Positions 1 to 11,575 of a DNA stretch of 64,000 nt are shown here, piece after piece; position 1 is the stretch's first letter; each line of letters opens with the position of its first letter. The notes under the pieces are model-generated. The model saw only the letters and a program-made list of their open reading frames with translations. It searched no databases and was not told the DNA's origin. The stretch is from Crocodylus rhombifer (lineage: Eukaryota > Chordata > Crocodylia > Crocodylidae): assembly GCA_038503035.1 (NCBI GenBank), contig JAVSML010024322.1, forward strand, positions 27,797 to 91,796. The letters run 5' to 3'. The position numbers were made by a program, and so were the translations under genes.

Positions 1-56
1 GGCGTGGCTGGGAGGCCACAAGACCGAATTACTCCTCCTGGAAGCTATGGTGGGAT

Positions 57-2826
57 GTGGGCAAGGTACAGATTCGGGCCTTTTGCCAGCAGTACACTCA
101 GCTGGCCACAAATGAACTGCGCCGCCGTATCAGAGAGCTGGAGGAGGACGTGGTGAAGCTTGAGGCTCCCCTGCTGGCAGCCGGCAGTGATGCGGTGCTG
201 CGTGAGAGCCTCCGGTTCTGGAAGAAGTGCCTGCATGACTTGGCGGAGAGTGCGGCCCGTGGAGCGAGGATCCGCGCCCGCTGCTAAGAGCTGGCCGAAA
301 TGGATGCCCTGACCCGCTTCTTTTTCAACCTGGAGTGACGGCGGGCAGTGAGCAAAGTCTTAGATCACCTCAAGACCTCTGAGGGCCAGGTCATCACTGA
401 CCCGGGTGAAGTACATGAGCATGCTGTGGCTTTCTATCGTGACCTGTTTGCAGCTGAGCCATCCTGCCCTGACGCCGCGCGGGAACTCCATGCGGGCCTG
501 CCATGCCTTGGTGCCTTGGAGGCCGGTGAGCTTGAGCAGGAGTTATCTCTGGCGGAGCTGGCAGTGGCCACAGCTGGCCTCGCCTCCGGCAAAGCCCCAG
601 GCCTCGACAAGCTACCTGTGGAGTTCTACAAGGCTTTCTGGCCTCTTCTCGGCCCCTGCCTCCTGTGCGTTTTCCAGGAGAGTTTTGCATACCTCTTTCG
701 GACCCTGGAGGCCTTTGGCTTTGGGCCCCTTTTCATCGGCGCCCTCCGGGTCTTGTATTGAGACACTTCCACCTGCTCAAGGTGAACGGCGTGCTCTGTG
801 CCCTGTTCCCCGCATGCAGAGGCATCCATCAGGGCTGCCCCCTGTTGGGCATGCTCTATGCCCTGGCCATCGAGCCACTGTTGTATGCGCTGTGGTGCCG
901 CCTGAGCGGTGTGGCCTTGCCACCAGCCGGGGGCCCGTCTCTTGCCCCTCTGCTGCGGCTCTCAGCATACGCAGACGATGTAACCATCTTCCTTAACACC
1001 CAGGAAGACGTGGAGGCCCTGACAGCCTGCCAGCGAGCCTATGAACGCGCCTCTTCGGCCCGTATCAACTGGGCCAAGAGCGATACCCTGCTGCTTGGAG
1101 AGTGGATCGCCACGACCCCCCCGGCCTTGCCCGGGGGCCTCAGCTGGCGCCACGAGGGCCTTAAGATCCTGGGCGTGTTCCTGGGGCCACCGGCCTTCAT
1201 GGCGTGCAACTGGGACAGCCTCGAGGAAGGAGTGAAGGCCCGCCTACAAGGGTGGCACTGGCACCTACCCAGCCTCTCCTACCGTGGACGCGTTCTCATC
1301 GTGAACAACCTAGTGGCGGCGAGCCTGTGGCATCAGTGCACCGTACTTGATCCGCCGGAGGACCTGCTCGAGAGACTCCAGCGCCTCCTGGTTGACTTCT
1401 TCTGAGACGGGCGCCACTGGCTCCCACGACCCGTCCTTTACCTACCTGTGACTGAGGGGGGCCAGAGTTTGGTTGACCTGGCAAGCAGGGTGGTCTCCTT
1501 CTGCCTCCAGGCCCTCCAGCGACTCCTGTACAGCGAGGAGCGCCCACCTTGGCAACACCTGGCATGCCGGTTTCTGCAGAGGGTGGGGGCCCTCGGCTTT
1601 GACCGGAATCTCTTCCTGCTGGACCTCATGCTTTTGAACTGGGCTGTGCTTCCAGCCTTTTACTGTAGCATGGTATGAGCCTGGCAAGCCACTTTCCACC
1701 TCCAGTCCCAGGCCCGTCACCTCCAGTTCCCGCGGTTGCTGGGGGAACTCCTGGTGCACAACCCGGTGCTGAGGCGCCCCGTGCCGAGCCTGGCCTCTGC
1801 CAGTCTCACGGCCGCTCTCATTCAGGCGCGTGTTCTCCACTTGGGCCACCTCCTTGACCCCGCTCGGTCAGCCTGGCTCTCGCCCGAGGCCCTGAGCAAC
1901 CAGCTGGGCATGCGCTCCGTTCGCAGCGTGGGCCGTCTCCTGTGCGACATGTGGGCTGCCCTCCCATTGGAGGCGGCAGCCGCCCTGGAGGACCATCTTC
2001 AGGCGGGCCAGGTCCCCTGCACTGAGGATGCCCCGAGCGAGGCTTTCCCTGCGTTACCAGTCGCCCCAGCCGTGGCCGACGATCTGGCCGGTGGCCCTGG
2101 CACCCTGCTGACGCTCCCTGTGCCTCCTGACAGTGACACGGGTTGTCCTTTTGCTTCTCTGTTGTGTAGAGGTTTATACGCCTGGGTGATTCACGTCCGC
2201 CACACCCAAGTGCTGGCGGGCTGCCCCGATACACCGTGGCGACAGCGCCTGGGGCCGCCAGGTTCCCCACTGGCCTACCCGGCGTGGCGCACATTGTATA
2301 AGCCACCAATCGCCAAGAAGACTGGCGACCTGCAGTGCCGGTTGCTGCATGGCATCCTAGCCACCGGCGCGTTTGCATCCCACTTGGACCCAGCCGCCTC
2401 GACGGCCTCCCCCTTCTGCCCGGGGGGTGTTGAGGAGACCCTTTTCCATGCTTTCCTTGACTGCCCCCGCCTGCAGCCGCTCTTTGTCACTTCGGGCTGC
2501 TGCTGCAGGCTCTGGGCAGGAGCTTTTTGGAAACCACCTACGTGTGCTCCTGCCCGTACCAGGCGGCTGAGAAGGGCCCCGTCTGCCTGGCCAACTTTGT
2601 ACTGGGTCAGGCCAAGTTGGCCGTCCTCAAGAGCCACCGGAACCGGCTTGCTGGGACTGGCTTAGATGATGCCCTGCGGCTTTTCCGCCTCCTGGTGCAG
2701 GCGTGCCTCTTGCTGGAGTTCGAGCACGCTGTGCTCCGGCGGGCGTTGCCCACCTTTGAGGCACACTGGGCCCTTGAGGGAGCGCTGTGCCGGGTGGTGG
2801 ACAGCCATCTCAAATACGCGCTCTCA
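57..2826 (+). pseudogene. ORF2 of Tx1-like LINE copy A (RT and C-terminal region), broken
   Basis: Would encode the reverse transcriptase used for target-primed insertion. Visible blocks are a charged helical linker (57-287), the start of the RT domain with the GKAPGLDKLPVEFYK stretch (348-690), the palm with AYADDVTIFL (about 965-1000), the thumb and connection (to 1405) and a C-terminal region (1736-2823) with the cysteine motif CPFC near 2415. The frame is lost at about 285, 337, 760, 1404 and 1676 and again near 2500. About 315 bp present in copy B are missing after base 690. The family stop after KYAL, seen as TGA in copy C, is TCA here (2824-2826), so the frame runs on to 2982. Not functional. 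Confidence 0.85.
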
Positions 2827-3175
2827 TGTCATGACCGGTCTGGGCAACCAGACTGGCTCGGTGTCGAACTGCGACTCCCAGCTCTGCCGTGTCCTGGGCC
2901 CTTGCCAGGCCACTTTTTTGCTCTCTTGTGTGTGGAAGTTGGAGGCTTTGTGACGTGTATGATGGGGTGGAGCAGGGTCTGAACTGTTTATGACTGTGTG
3001 GCCGGCACGCTGACCGCGTAGCATGTGAGGAACCATGTGAAAAGCAGCGAAGGTGTCTGTCACGGTGTGATGTGTTGGTTGTCTGGTTGTTCCGGGGATT
3101 CTTTCAGCCCGGTATTAGATGGGCGTGGTACACACTTTTGCGGACGGTCTTTGGCTCGGATCCTTTGGTGCACGC

Positions 3176-3375
3176 TTTCTGGTATTTGGTGTGCGTTGGA
3201 CGCACTTTTGGGGGCATTAAAATGGGTGCGGGTAGCTCCCGTGTGGAAAACGAAATCCCCTTGCCCAGTTTGGTCTTTCTGGTATTTGGTGTGCGTTGGA
3301 TGCACTTTTGTGAGCATTAAAATGGGTGCGGGTAGCTCCCGTGTAGAAAACGAATCCCCTTGCCCAATTTGGTTT
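3176..3375 (+). repeat. 100-bp tandem duplication in the LINE 3' UTR
   Basis: Two adjacent copies of a 100-bp unit, each running from TTCTGGTATTTGG through GCATTAAAATGGGTGCGGG to a TTGCCC stretch, with only a few mismatches. The offset is exactly 100 bases (3177 to 3277). Copy C at the other end of the window has one full unit plus a more diverged upstream relative, so unit number varies between copies. Confidence 0.85.
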
Positions 3376-3484
3376 CTGGATCCGAGGACAAAGAGACTTG
3401 TTCGATCTAGTTTTTGGTTTGGTAGTAAGTTGTTTGTGTTTTCGCTTTGCAAGCGGCCACCATTGTTGTATCCCTGAACCCCTG

Positions 3485-3490
3485 AATAAA
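3485..3490 (+). promoter_or_regulatory. Polyadenylation signal AATAAA of Tx1-like copy A
   Basis: AATAAA about 20 bases before the TTTC tail. The same hexamer sits at the same place in copy C (62390-62395, minus). Confidence 0.6.
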
Positions 3491-3945
3491 GTAATTAAAA
3501 AGTCAAAGTCTTTCTTTCTTTGTATTTTACACATTTTACCTAACAAAGTCTGTCTTCACACATTTTTATTTATTTTATTTTCAGGGCCCACAGTCATGTA
3601 CCCACCTCCTGGTTTTCATGCGCCTGCCTGAATCACCATCCCAACCCACCCCAGACCCATCCCCCATGTGCTGCACCCACAGCACCCCCTCCCTCCTGCA
3701 GGGAGGATGTCTTCTTCCCATCCCATACCGAGACCTCCCCCAGAGCCCATTATTAACAAGGTATCCAAAATGTTTCTCTCAGAAAGACTTTATTCAATTA
3801 CAAACTAATAGGAAATACAACATGAAATATAATAACCGTCCAGTTACATAGGTAGAGAGCGTATTTACAGAGTACATTCCTCTGGCTGAGAAGCCATGAA
3901 GGCAATTTATGATCACAGCTCCCTTTCCACTGTTTGCCTGAATGT

Positions 3946-4916
3946 CTAACCATCTCTCCCCAATCCCCACACTTGCCCTGCTAGCCTCCACGTACATCTT
4001 ACAGCTTCTCTAGCTTCCCTTAAGTCTTGTTCCCAAGACTCACTGAAAACCTCTCCCCTTGTCTCAGAGATATTATGCAGCACACAGGGTGCCACTATGA
4101 AAGAAGTGATGTTCTCTGGACCTACCTCCAGCCAGTAGTTGAGTGACCTCCAATGGACTTTCAAGCACCCAAAGGTACACTCTATGCTCATGTGGTGCTT
4201 GCTTAGGTGGTAATTGAAGATATATTTTTGTAGTTTAGTCACTTGCCTCCCATAGGGCTTCATGAGCCAGGGCAGGAGTGTGTAAGTCATACCAGCAATT
4301 TTTTTTTGGGGGGGGGGGCATTGAAATACCCCTGATGACAACCTCCTCCAATCCTCCAGTCCTGGGGAATATTGGGCCTTCTCTACCATCCCATGCAGTG
4401 GTGAGTTTTGAAACACACATGCATTGTGGGAGCTTCCTGCCCATCCTGTGTAAATGTAAATCTTCTTCAGTGATCCAATATAGCTTGGAGAATGACTGCT
4501 TCCTGTTGATGAATGACCGGTTGTTCTGGGACAGTTTTAGGATGGGAATGTGTGATGTCCAGTGCTCCCATGCAGTTCAGGAAGCCCATCACCCAGAATC
4601 CTTCCACCACCTCCCTGGGTTTACTCAGGCAGATTAATTTGTTTGTTGCCAGTTCTTGCAGCAGCTGGCATACCTCCCTGATCACTCTCCTAGCAGTGCA
4701 GGGAGCCATGCCAAACTGATTCACCATGTGGTGCAGCCTTGTTGGAGTGGCCAGTTTCATCATGGCCATTGCAACACACTTCTCTGGGGTGATGGGCTTC
4801 CACATAATAGTTGCCTGGAGCTCAATGTGTGGTGACAGCATACTAACAATGTGGAAGAAGGTGTTCCTGCTCATTCTTAATGTCTCCAGCCACTGATCAT
4901 CATTCCAGGTCGACAT
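3946..4916 (-). pseudogene. Harbinger-type DDE transposase, degenerate
   Basis: The N-terminal part (4916-4467) has a helix-turn-helix-like stretch (MVNQFGMAPCTARRVI) and ends near the first catalytic aspartate block (GALDITH). A second frame (4416-3946) carries the conserved LLPWLMKPY segment, the third acidic residue in IECTFGCLK followed by a WRSL stretch, and the terminal CVLHNI motif. This order matches the DDE_Tnp_4/PIF-Harbinger family. The second catalytic aspartate, normally just before the LLPWL block (GDSAY-like), reads as methionine (AGMTYT). The two halves are out of frame, with a homopolymer tract at 4300-4318 nearby. Not catalytically competent. Confidence 0.75.
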
Positions 4917-5689
4917 AACAATTCATTCCTACCAGTCCAAGCAGATTTCATGTGCCTATATCTGGAAATCCTTGCTCTTAGTGTATGACCAGCAAGCCAC
5001 TATAGTCTTATGAATCCATGATTTATCTTTTTCCAAATGCGACAGAACCTTATACAGTTCAATCAAGTACCTGTGCTTGGAGACAGACATCCATAGGTAT
5101 CTTTGCAAGAGTTTTACCAGACATCAGCCCACTTCCATAAACTTGATAATTTTCTCTTCTATAACCAGACTTCTGTGATGTGAATCTTCTATGGCCATCA
5201 AGATTAATCTCTTCTTTCTGCTTAGTCCATTAGGAATCAAGAAAGCCATGGTCTTTAGCAAGCAGTCCACACACTCAATTCTGCCTCTGTACTCTGGTCC
5301 CTAAAACCTGCAGCAGTTGTATATTAGCATGAAAACACTCACATCATTTACATGTCAATAGCTATCCAAACCAGGTCCTCTTGCAATTCCTCCCTGCCTC
5401 TTTCCTGGTTTGAGTGAACACAGCTGGCAAAATAACCATTCCTACAAAATCCACAATCCTTCATTACCTTCTAATATTTTACACTTGATGTGTGCCACAC
5501 ACAACACTCCTGCCCCCTTCCTCCACAAAAAGCTGGTTAGACTTGTCTGTCTTTTCTGAAAATTGACTGTCTGCTTGTACACTCGCAATCAAACAAAACC
5601 TCCCCCTCCTTCCCACCCTTCCCGGACACTACATGGGGTTTGGTCCCACAATTAACAACTGCCTCACTGGACAATGAAGGATATTTAAT

Positions 5690-5840
5690 CTTGCACTTGG
5701 ATCACCACACTGGTCACCCAGGCAGGTCCCCCAGTGCCAGGACTACTGCCCCTGATACTGATGACAGTAGCAGACCATGGTACTGTCTCCTCATCTCTAT
5801 GCATAAATGGGTCAACCCAGCACTGACCCCGCTCACTCTC
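5690..5840 (+). repeat. Dispersed repeat shared with 9955-10110
   Basis: The CAGCAGACCATGG / ACTGTCTCCT block and its surroundings recur at about 10027-10110 in the same orientation at moderate identity. This links the stretch between the two Harbinger genes here to the second Harbinger-like relic. Confidence 0.55.
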
Positions 5841-6062
5841 ACAGACACAGACCAGTTGCATTTCTCCCCCTCCCCACCCCAGGGTGCTAGAGCAAGTGTG
5901 CACAGTATTTTGGCAGGAAGCCACCTTCCCTGCACTTTTCCCCTACCATCTCCCCTCCTTTCTGCACCCTGGATGCCTAACGTTGGGCTGTCCATAGCAC
6001 TGCACTGATCACACCGGTATTACTATTAATTTCTTCATAAAAGGTTCGCAGGTCTTAGGACA

Positions 6063-7540
6063 ATGGACATACACGAGAACAAGTCCTATCAGTCTGTTCT
6101 GCAAACTACACTCTCTGATCTGTTCTCACCTAGCACACTTGTTGGCTATGCAGTGGACAAAGAAAAAGCAATATTTGGAAGATATGCCAGATACTTCCCA
6201 AGTCCAAACTGGGCTTTTGCAGAAGTTGAGGCACTGATCAACATTTTGGGTGAAAGGAAGGTGCTCATGCAACTAGAAAATCAAATAAATAAGCCGGTAT
6301 ATGTGACTATTGCAGACCTACTGAAGGAACATGGCTACAATCATGACTGGGAACAGTGTCAGAGTAAGACCAAGTCCCTAAAGTGTGCCTGCCATCATGT
6401 TAAGGACAATAACTCTCATTCTGGTGCCTCACACAGAATGATTCTATTTTATGACTAGCTGGCTACCATCCTTAAAACAGATCCTGCTGAGTTTTGCCTG
6501 AGTTTTGTCTGCGGGAATTTGGAACAACAGGTTTGCTGGTTGAGGCACCTGAATACATATCCACACCTCCAATTACGTCAACAGCCACTTAGAAAACTGC
6601 ATGCACTCAGCCTCAGCCACAGTATCAGTCACAGACAAATGGCCTTGGTTGGGACTGCTCAAAGGATATGTTTGTCATGGAGCCAGAAATGAGTTTGCCT
6701 TCTACTGTTGTCACCCCATACATTTTGGTACCAGAGTCACAGGATGATCAGCAGCAGGGGTTCAGAAATTACTTTTCTGTTCATGAGGATGAAGATGACT
6801 CTGACTCCACCAATATTTTATCACATGAGTTTTTGGGTTCCCAAGAGAGATTGTTCAGCTCTGTGCTGGGGACCCCACAAGCCTCATGACTAGAGACTTG
6901 TAAGTTATAGAAATGGTAATAGACATCAGGCTAAAATATTTGGGCTTCATGCATTTTTAGTTTGCCAGGTTGGGGGAGACTGCTCGCATTAACCAAATCT
7001 CAGGTTCTCCCTGCATTGGGTGATGGCTGGATGGTATTTTTCCTGGTAGAGGGGTACCAGGTGCAGCCCAGTGAGGAGGAGGATATGTTGTCACTGTTTA
7101 GAATAGTTTGGGGGTGGAGGTCTTGATAACAGAGGTGGATGGTAATGGGGATCCGCGATAATTCTTGCTGATGGTGTCCTATTAAAATATTTTAAAATAG
7201 AGGCTTCTTAAAATGTTTTAACATAGCCTAACACCTTATGAGACCTTTCTTTTTTCTCTTTGCCATAGCTACTACCCTTTGTACTGCAGCAGTGGTTCCT
7301 AGATCATCAACATTTGATAATGCTAAACGTCAACATAATTACAGAACAAGGTAATGGACAACTAAGGAAAACATTATTGAGCTACTGGCAGAAGTGTTCC
7401 AAAACATATCTATGATCAATGACCAACTGGTAGGTGACATTAATGATATCTTTAATAGGCTATTGAGGCAGAAGAAAGCTAATTTCGATCTACAGAGAGC
7501 AGTACCCAAGTCTTAGAAATTGCTCAGCATTTCTATAAGG
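6063..7540 (+). pseudogene. Myb/SANT-like DNA-binding protein of Harbinger element
   Basis: The first frame (6063-6458, 131 aa) contains a Myb/SANT-like domain (Myb_DNA-bind_4 type) at about residues 48-115: an NWAFAEVEALI first helix, a NKPVYVTIADLLKEHGY middle helix and a DWEQCQSKTKSLK recognition helix. In Harbinger elements this protein helps bring the transposase to DNA. An acidic stretch (6668-6889) and a helical segment near 7370-7500 look like later exons of the same protein. The first frame stops at 6458 within the KDNNSHSG region, so the full protein is not intact unless spliced. Myb-derived host genes exist, but the neighbouring transposase favours a transposon origin. Confidence 0.65.
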
Positions 7541-8342
7541 ATGCCGATCATAGAGGGTATCTGGAGGCAAGGTATAGACAGCAGCTTTTAATATTCTTTG
7601 ATGATGGTAACACTAGTGACAGCAACAGTGAGAATAGGCCATCCCAACCCACTGTGCATTCTTTTCCAAAAGAGAGCCATGTCTCCTCTATCCACAAGAG
7701 GAGATCATTAGTAGATTTCAGGAATGAAGGAGAGGAGGATACGGAGCGTGGGGTGGGGGGGCAGGGTAGAGAGGTACAAGAGGGGGGCATCTCGTGGGGT
7801 ACCAGGTTCTCATGCCTAAAGCATGATTGTACCCAAAGCTGAGTGATGTTCTATTAAAATTTCCAGTCCACAGGTAATCAGCAGTGTTCATGCTTTAGCG
7901 GTTCTCTAACTTGTTATTACTTTTTATTCCTATGTAGTCAATGCACGCACCTTTTTCAATTTTAATTAGCTGGACATATATGTCAGAAAAGGGGTGATGG
8001 GATTCTAAGGTGTGTTTGTGGAGCAATGCTCCCTCATCTGCTTTCAGCTCAATTTATGAAATCAGATTATCCTTCTATCTTGCATCATTCTATCTCCCTG
8101 TTATTAACACTCTTACTATTGGCTTAACTGTTTTAGTAGTTCTTGTGAAATTGTCACTGAAATATCATTCAGAAAAAGACTTTGAAAATGTGCAGAATTG
8201 TTTACTTCCAAACAAGGAAAAGTGTAAATTTCCTTTTAAAACTGACTCTGTATATTCTCCAAAGAGTACCCAAATCACATCTACTAGTAGCAATCCAATC
8301 CCCATCCTCTACCAGTAGAAGTTCCTGTGTTCTCCATCTATT

Positions 8343-8347
8343 CCTAC
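8343..8347 (+). repeat. Target-site duplication, left (CCTAC)
   Basis: CCTAC directly before the LTR. The identical pentamer follows the LTR at 9346-9350. Confidence 0.85.
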
Positions 8348-9345
8348 TGTGGCAGGCCAGTAGGGGGCGCTCCTTCATTGAGCAACCCACCTCCCTGTAC
8401 CCGACCACCTTCCAGGCTCCAAATGCCTCCCTGGGGGTGCCTCACATCCCGCTGTCCCCCTTCCTGGAGCACACTCGCTAGCCCGGGGGTAACGTAAGCT
8501 GCCACCACCCTGAGAAGGGACTGTCTAGGCCCTGTGTCCTCAGGAAAACACAGGTCTAATAGTCCTACGGGTATTTGGCCCAGTACAGGCACTTGGGGCA
8601 CTTCCCCAAGTCAGGGGACAAAAAGGAAAGTCTCCCTTAGTCCGCAGACCTCAGGGGCCTCTTAGGCATAATTTAGACCCACCCCTCAATAAGTCTCCTA
8701 CACCGGTCACAAAGGAGAACTTTACTGATTACAGGGGTAGGGTGAAAATAGGGTACAAGATAGAGCAATATCATAGAAATCCCATACAGCAAGACAGTCT
8801 GGCTGAGGTAGCCTTGTCATCACGCATCTGAGTTACTGCCAGCTAGATATCTAACCAGATCTCAAGTAGCTTACTCACAAGCATCATCCAGAGGCTGTTG
8901 GAGATTCCCTCTGGAGGCAGGCCATTCCTAGCTCATGAGCTATGGGGGAGAGAGCCAGTTTCAGATGGTAAACTCCCCTCTAAGTCTGAGCTCCCGCATG
9001 GCTGCTGCCCGCTCCTCCTGGGCAGTCTTAACTTATATAGCTCCTGTGATGTCGTTCACCTGGTCCAATGGAGGCCAGCACCTGTTGGCTGTCAGCCAAC
9101 CAATTTGAAATACATCAGTAGTTGCTGGGCAGACTCTAGCCCACCAGGTAGAAGCCCTTCACCCAGGTAGCTGATACCAATCATGTAGGCAGAGGGAGGA
9201 GGTTTCCCCCCTCCCTCAGGAATGTAGTCAGCTCAGGTTACCTAAAGAGATAGGGTAAAGGTGTGTCTCCTTTGCTGGGCCCATCCTAATCAAATTGTCA
9301 CAGCACAGAGATTTTGGGGAGAAACAAAGGTGGCTTCCTGCCACA
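8348..9345. mobile_element. Solo LTR, 998 bp
   Basis: The element starts TGTGGCAGG and ends CCTGCCACA, a perfect 9-bp terminal inverted repeat with canonical TG...CA ends. It is flanked by identical 5-bp duplications (CCTAC). This is the signature of an LTR retrotransposon or endogenous retrovirus LTR left after recombination between two LTRs. No internal coding region is present. The family is not recognised, and orientation is unproven. Confidence 0.88.
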
Positions 9346-9350
9346 CCTAC
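9346..9350 (+). repeat. Target-site duplication, right (CCTAC)
   Basis: Second copy of the pentamer flanking the solo LTR. Confidence 0.85.
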
Positions 9351-9546
9351 TACTATTTCCCAAACAATGTAAATTGCTTTCCCTGACACTCAGAAACTTA
9401 GCACACCCTGTTGCTTTTTTCTCAACTCTCCCTGGCACAGTTGGAGGTGAAGACTGGCCAAAAATTAATTTCACACTTCCCTGAAGGCATTGTTGCAGGC
9501 ATCATAAGTCACTTCATCCAGCAGCCAACAATTTCATTCATTATTT

Positions 9547-9630
9547 GAATTAGGGAATACCCTGGCCACCCCAACACCCTGACAATTCCCCAAGTCTTGG
9601 ATGGCACAGGTAGGCAGCCCGAGAGTGGCA
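9547..9630 (+). repeat. Internal repeat unit, pairs with 10486-10560
   Basis: Both units contain TTTGAATTAGGG, CTGGCCACCCCAA, TTCCCCAAGTC and ATGGCAC(A/G)GGTAGG in the same order, about 940 bp apart. Confidence 0.65.
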
Positions 9631-10485
9631 CCATGCTAGAGCTGGCCAGCAAACCATTGCCAAAGCCGTTCCTCCCCAAGCTTTTCCTTCCCCCTCCCTC
9701 TTTTAGACCACCCCTACTTCAAACCCCACAAAAGGAGTTTCCCTCAGTGTGAGAGACTATAGGTCCCTCATCAATTTAGGGTGCCACATGGGCTCCCAGG
9801 AGTGCGGGCTGTGCTGCAAGGCAATGGCTGCTGCCCATGTCAATGCTGCTCTGGCACCTTCTGACACCCTGGGCATGACTCAGCCCTTTGGGCTTTCCAA
9901 AGGGCAGGGGTGCTTCACACCCCCACCTATCAGACTTAGTGGGGTTTTGATTTCAGGGCCACCCACCCAGTGCTCAGCCAGGCAGGGGCCCCATTGCCAG
10001 CATAGTTCCCCTTGACACCAATCACAGCAGCAGACCATGGCACTGTCTCCTGATCTCTCTGTACACAAACAGCATGACCCAGGAATGACCCCGGCTCCAC
10101 CGGACTGTTCAGCACCACTGAGAAAAATACTTTCTGTATCACAGGCTGCACCTTCCAGCCTGCACATGGTTTTGGTGGGAAGCCCTGATACCTGGGTTTT
10201 TGCCTTGCCAACACACTGCTTTTCTGCAACCCACATGGCTGAGAGTGTGTAGCACCCAGCAGCACACAGTCTGTGATGGTGTGCATATTCTGGGGTGCCT
10301 GGGCTCCCCTGCAAGCTGGGAAAGCCAGCCCTTCAAGGTTCACTCTAGAAACACCCCAGATTTTTCACCCTTTTCCTTGAGGTGCCCCTAGCAGCCACCC
10401 TGGGTTTATGTGGACAGGGTGATCATTACACACATACAAGCATGCAAAGTTGCTTTGCCCATCAAGCAAAAAATTCCATTGGTCT

Positions 10486-10560
10486 TTGAATTAGGGGCTC
10501 ACCCTGGCCACCCCAACCGTTCCCCAAGTCATACATGGCACGGGTAGGTACCCACACCAA
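10486..10560 (+). repeat. Internal repeat unit, pairs with 9547-9630
   Basis: Second member of the pair, with a short deletion in the middle relative to the first. Confidence 0.65.
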
Positions 10561-10954
10561 AACATGCACAGCAAGCAATTGCCAAGCCAGGCCTTCTAAG
10601 GTAAGTAACAATGCCCATGGTAGCACCTGACCTGCACCCAGTGCCATCTATCATTGTCACACACCCAGCACTGTGTGCTTCACAAGGCTGGTTCACCCCA
10701 AGGGGCATGACTCCTCCTGGTCCCGCATATTGGGGTGTCATTTGCAATAACAAAACAAGCCTATTCAAAGTGTTTGCATGGAGCTCTTGTGGTGGTGCTC
10801 CAAAATCATCATTTGTATTTGGAACCAAATTTTGTTACTTATCCCTGCAAAAATGTGCTGTTTTGCTGGGGGTGACCTTTCTAAGGATAGGTCACTCTGA
10901 ACTCTGTAACGTGATGCCCCAGCACACTTGGAGGTACACCCACACAACAGAGTT

Positions 10955-11575
10955 GGCTGAGGAATCTCATAAGACCAAGCAGATAGCAACAAAAAAGACT
11001 AGAATATCATGGACCATTGCATAAGTTAAGAGCCTTGTGTGTGTACTGGCACAACCAGAGGTACTTTGCCAATTCGTGATCAGCTCAAAAGCAAACTGGC
11101 ACTATACTGTGATGTCTCCAGAAGAATGGTGGACCATGGCCACGAGAAATCACCAGAGCAGTGCCATGTCAAGGTGAAGCTTTGTGCCAAATTCCATAGG
11201 GATGTCACTATGTGCAACTCATGGGCACACTGGTCAAGCATGTACTAAATTATCAATACACACATCAGTTTATGGATGTGTTGGAACAACGGACATCCAC
11301 AACCACTAGCACCAAGGCATCTTCTCCCCTGAGATGTTCCACTATTAGTAGTGGCTTTCCCACCACACCAGCCACAGGAGCTGCTGTCAGTGACTTTAGT
11401 TTGGAGCACAGTGGTGCATGTGGTGACACATCCTGTGTGGGCTCAGAGCACCAGGAGGAGAGACCTGGGTCCTCCACCTCCCCACAAGGTATGTTACCTA
11501 AGCTGTACAACTTTGGAGGGTCTTGTGTCTGGTGCACTTGGCAGAGTGCCAGTATGATTTTTCCAGGGCATTAAA
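10955..11575 (+). pseudogene. Decayed Myb/SANT-like protein
   Basis: A frame at 11039-11248 contains YCDVSRRMVDHGHEKSPEQC followed by HVKVK, the second and third helices of a Myb/SANT-like domain as found in Harbinger accessory proteins. Just upstream, in another frame, KKTRISWT resembles the first helix with its tryptophan. Serine/threonine-rich sequence follows (11290-11500). Stops and frame changes separate the pieces, so it is a relic. Confidence 0.5.

Larger units (their letters stand above)
1..3522 (+). mobile_element. Tx1-like (L1-clade) non-LTR retrotransposon, copy A, 5' cut by window edge
   Basis: The sequence carries the end of ORF2 (linker, reverse transcriptase and C-terminal region), a 3' UTR of about 650 bp, an AATAAA at 3485-3490 and a short TTTC tail (about 3510-3520). 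The same 3' end recurs on the minus strand at 62350-62400, which fixes the boundary. The RT motif YADD and the Tx1-type C-terminal region (TGDLQ and CPFC motifs) place it with Tx1-like LINEs. The window opens near the end of the endonuclease domain, judged by alignment with copy B at about 59245. Several frameshifts and an internal deletion make it inactive. Confidence 0.88.
3740..7860. mobile_element. PIF/Harbinger DNA transposon relic with divergent transposase and Myb/SANT genes
   Basis: PIF/Harbinger elements typically carry a DDE transposase and a separate Myb/SANT-like DNA-binding protein. Both are here: a transposase relic on the minus strand (3946-4916) and a Myb/SANT protein on the plus strand (6063 onward), with about 1.1 kb between them. 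A minus-strand AATAAA at about 3788 could end the transposase transcript. I could not find matching terminal inverted repeats or a 3-bp target duplication, so the limits are approximate. Confidence 0.7.
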
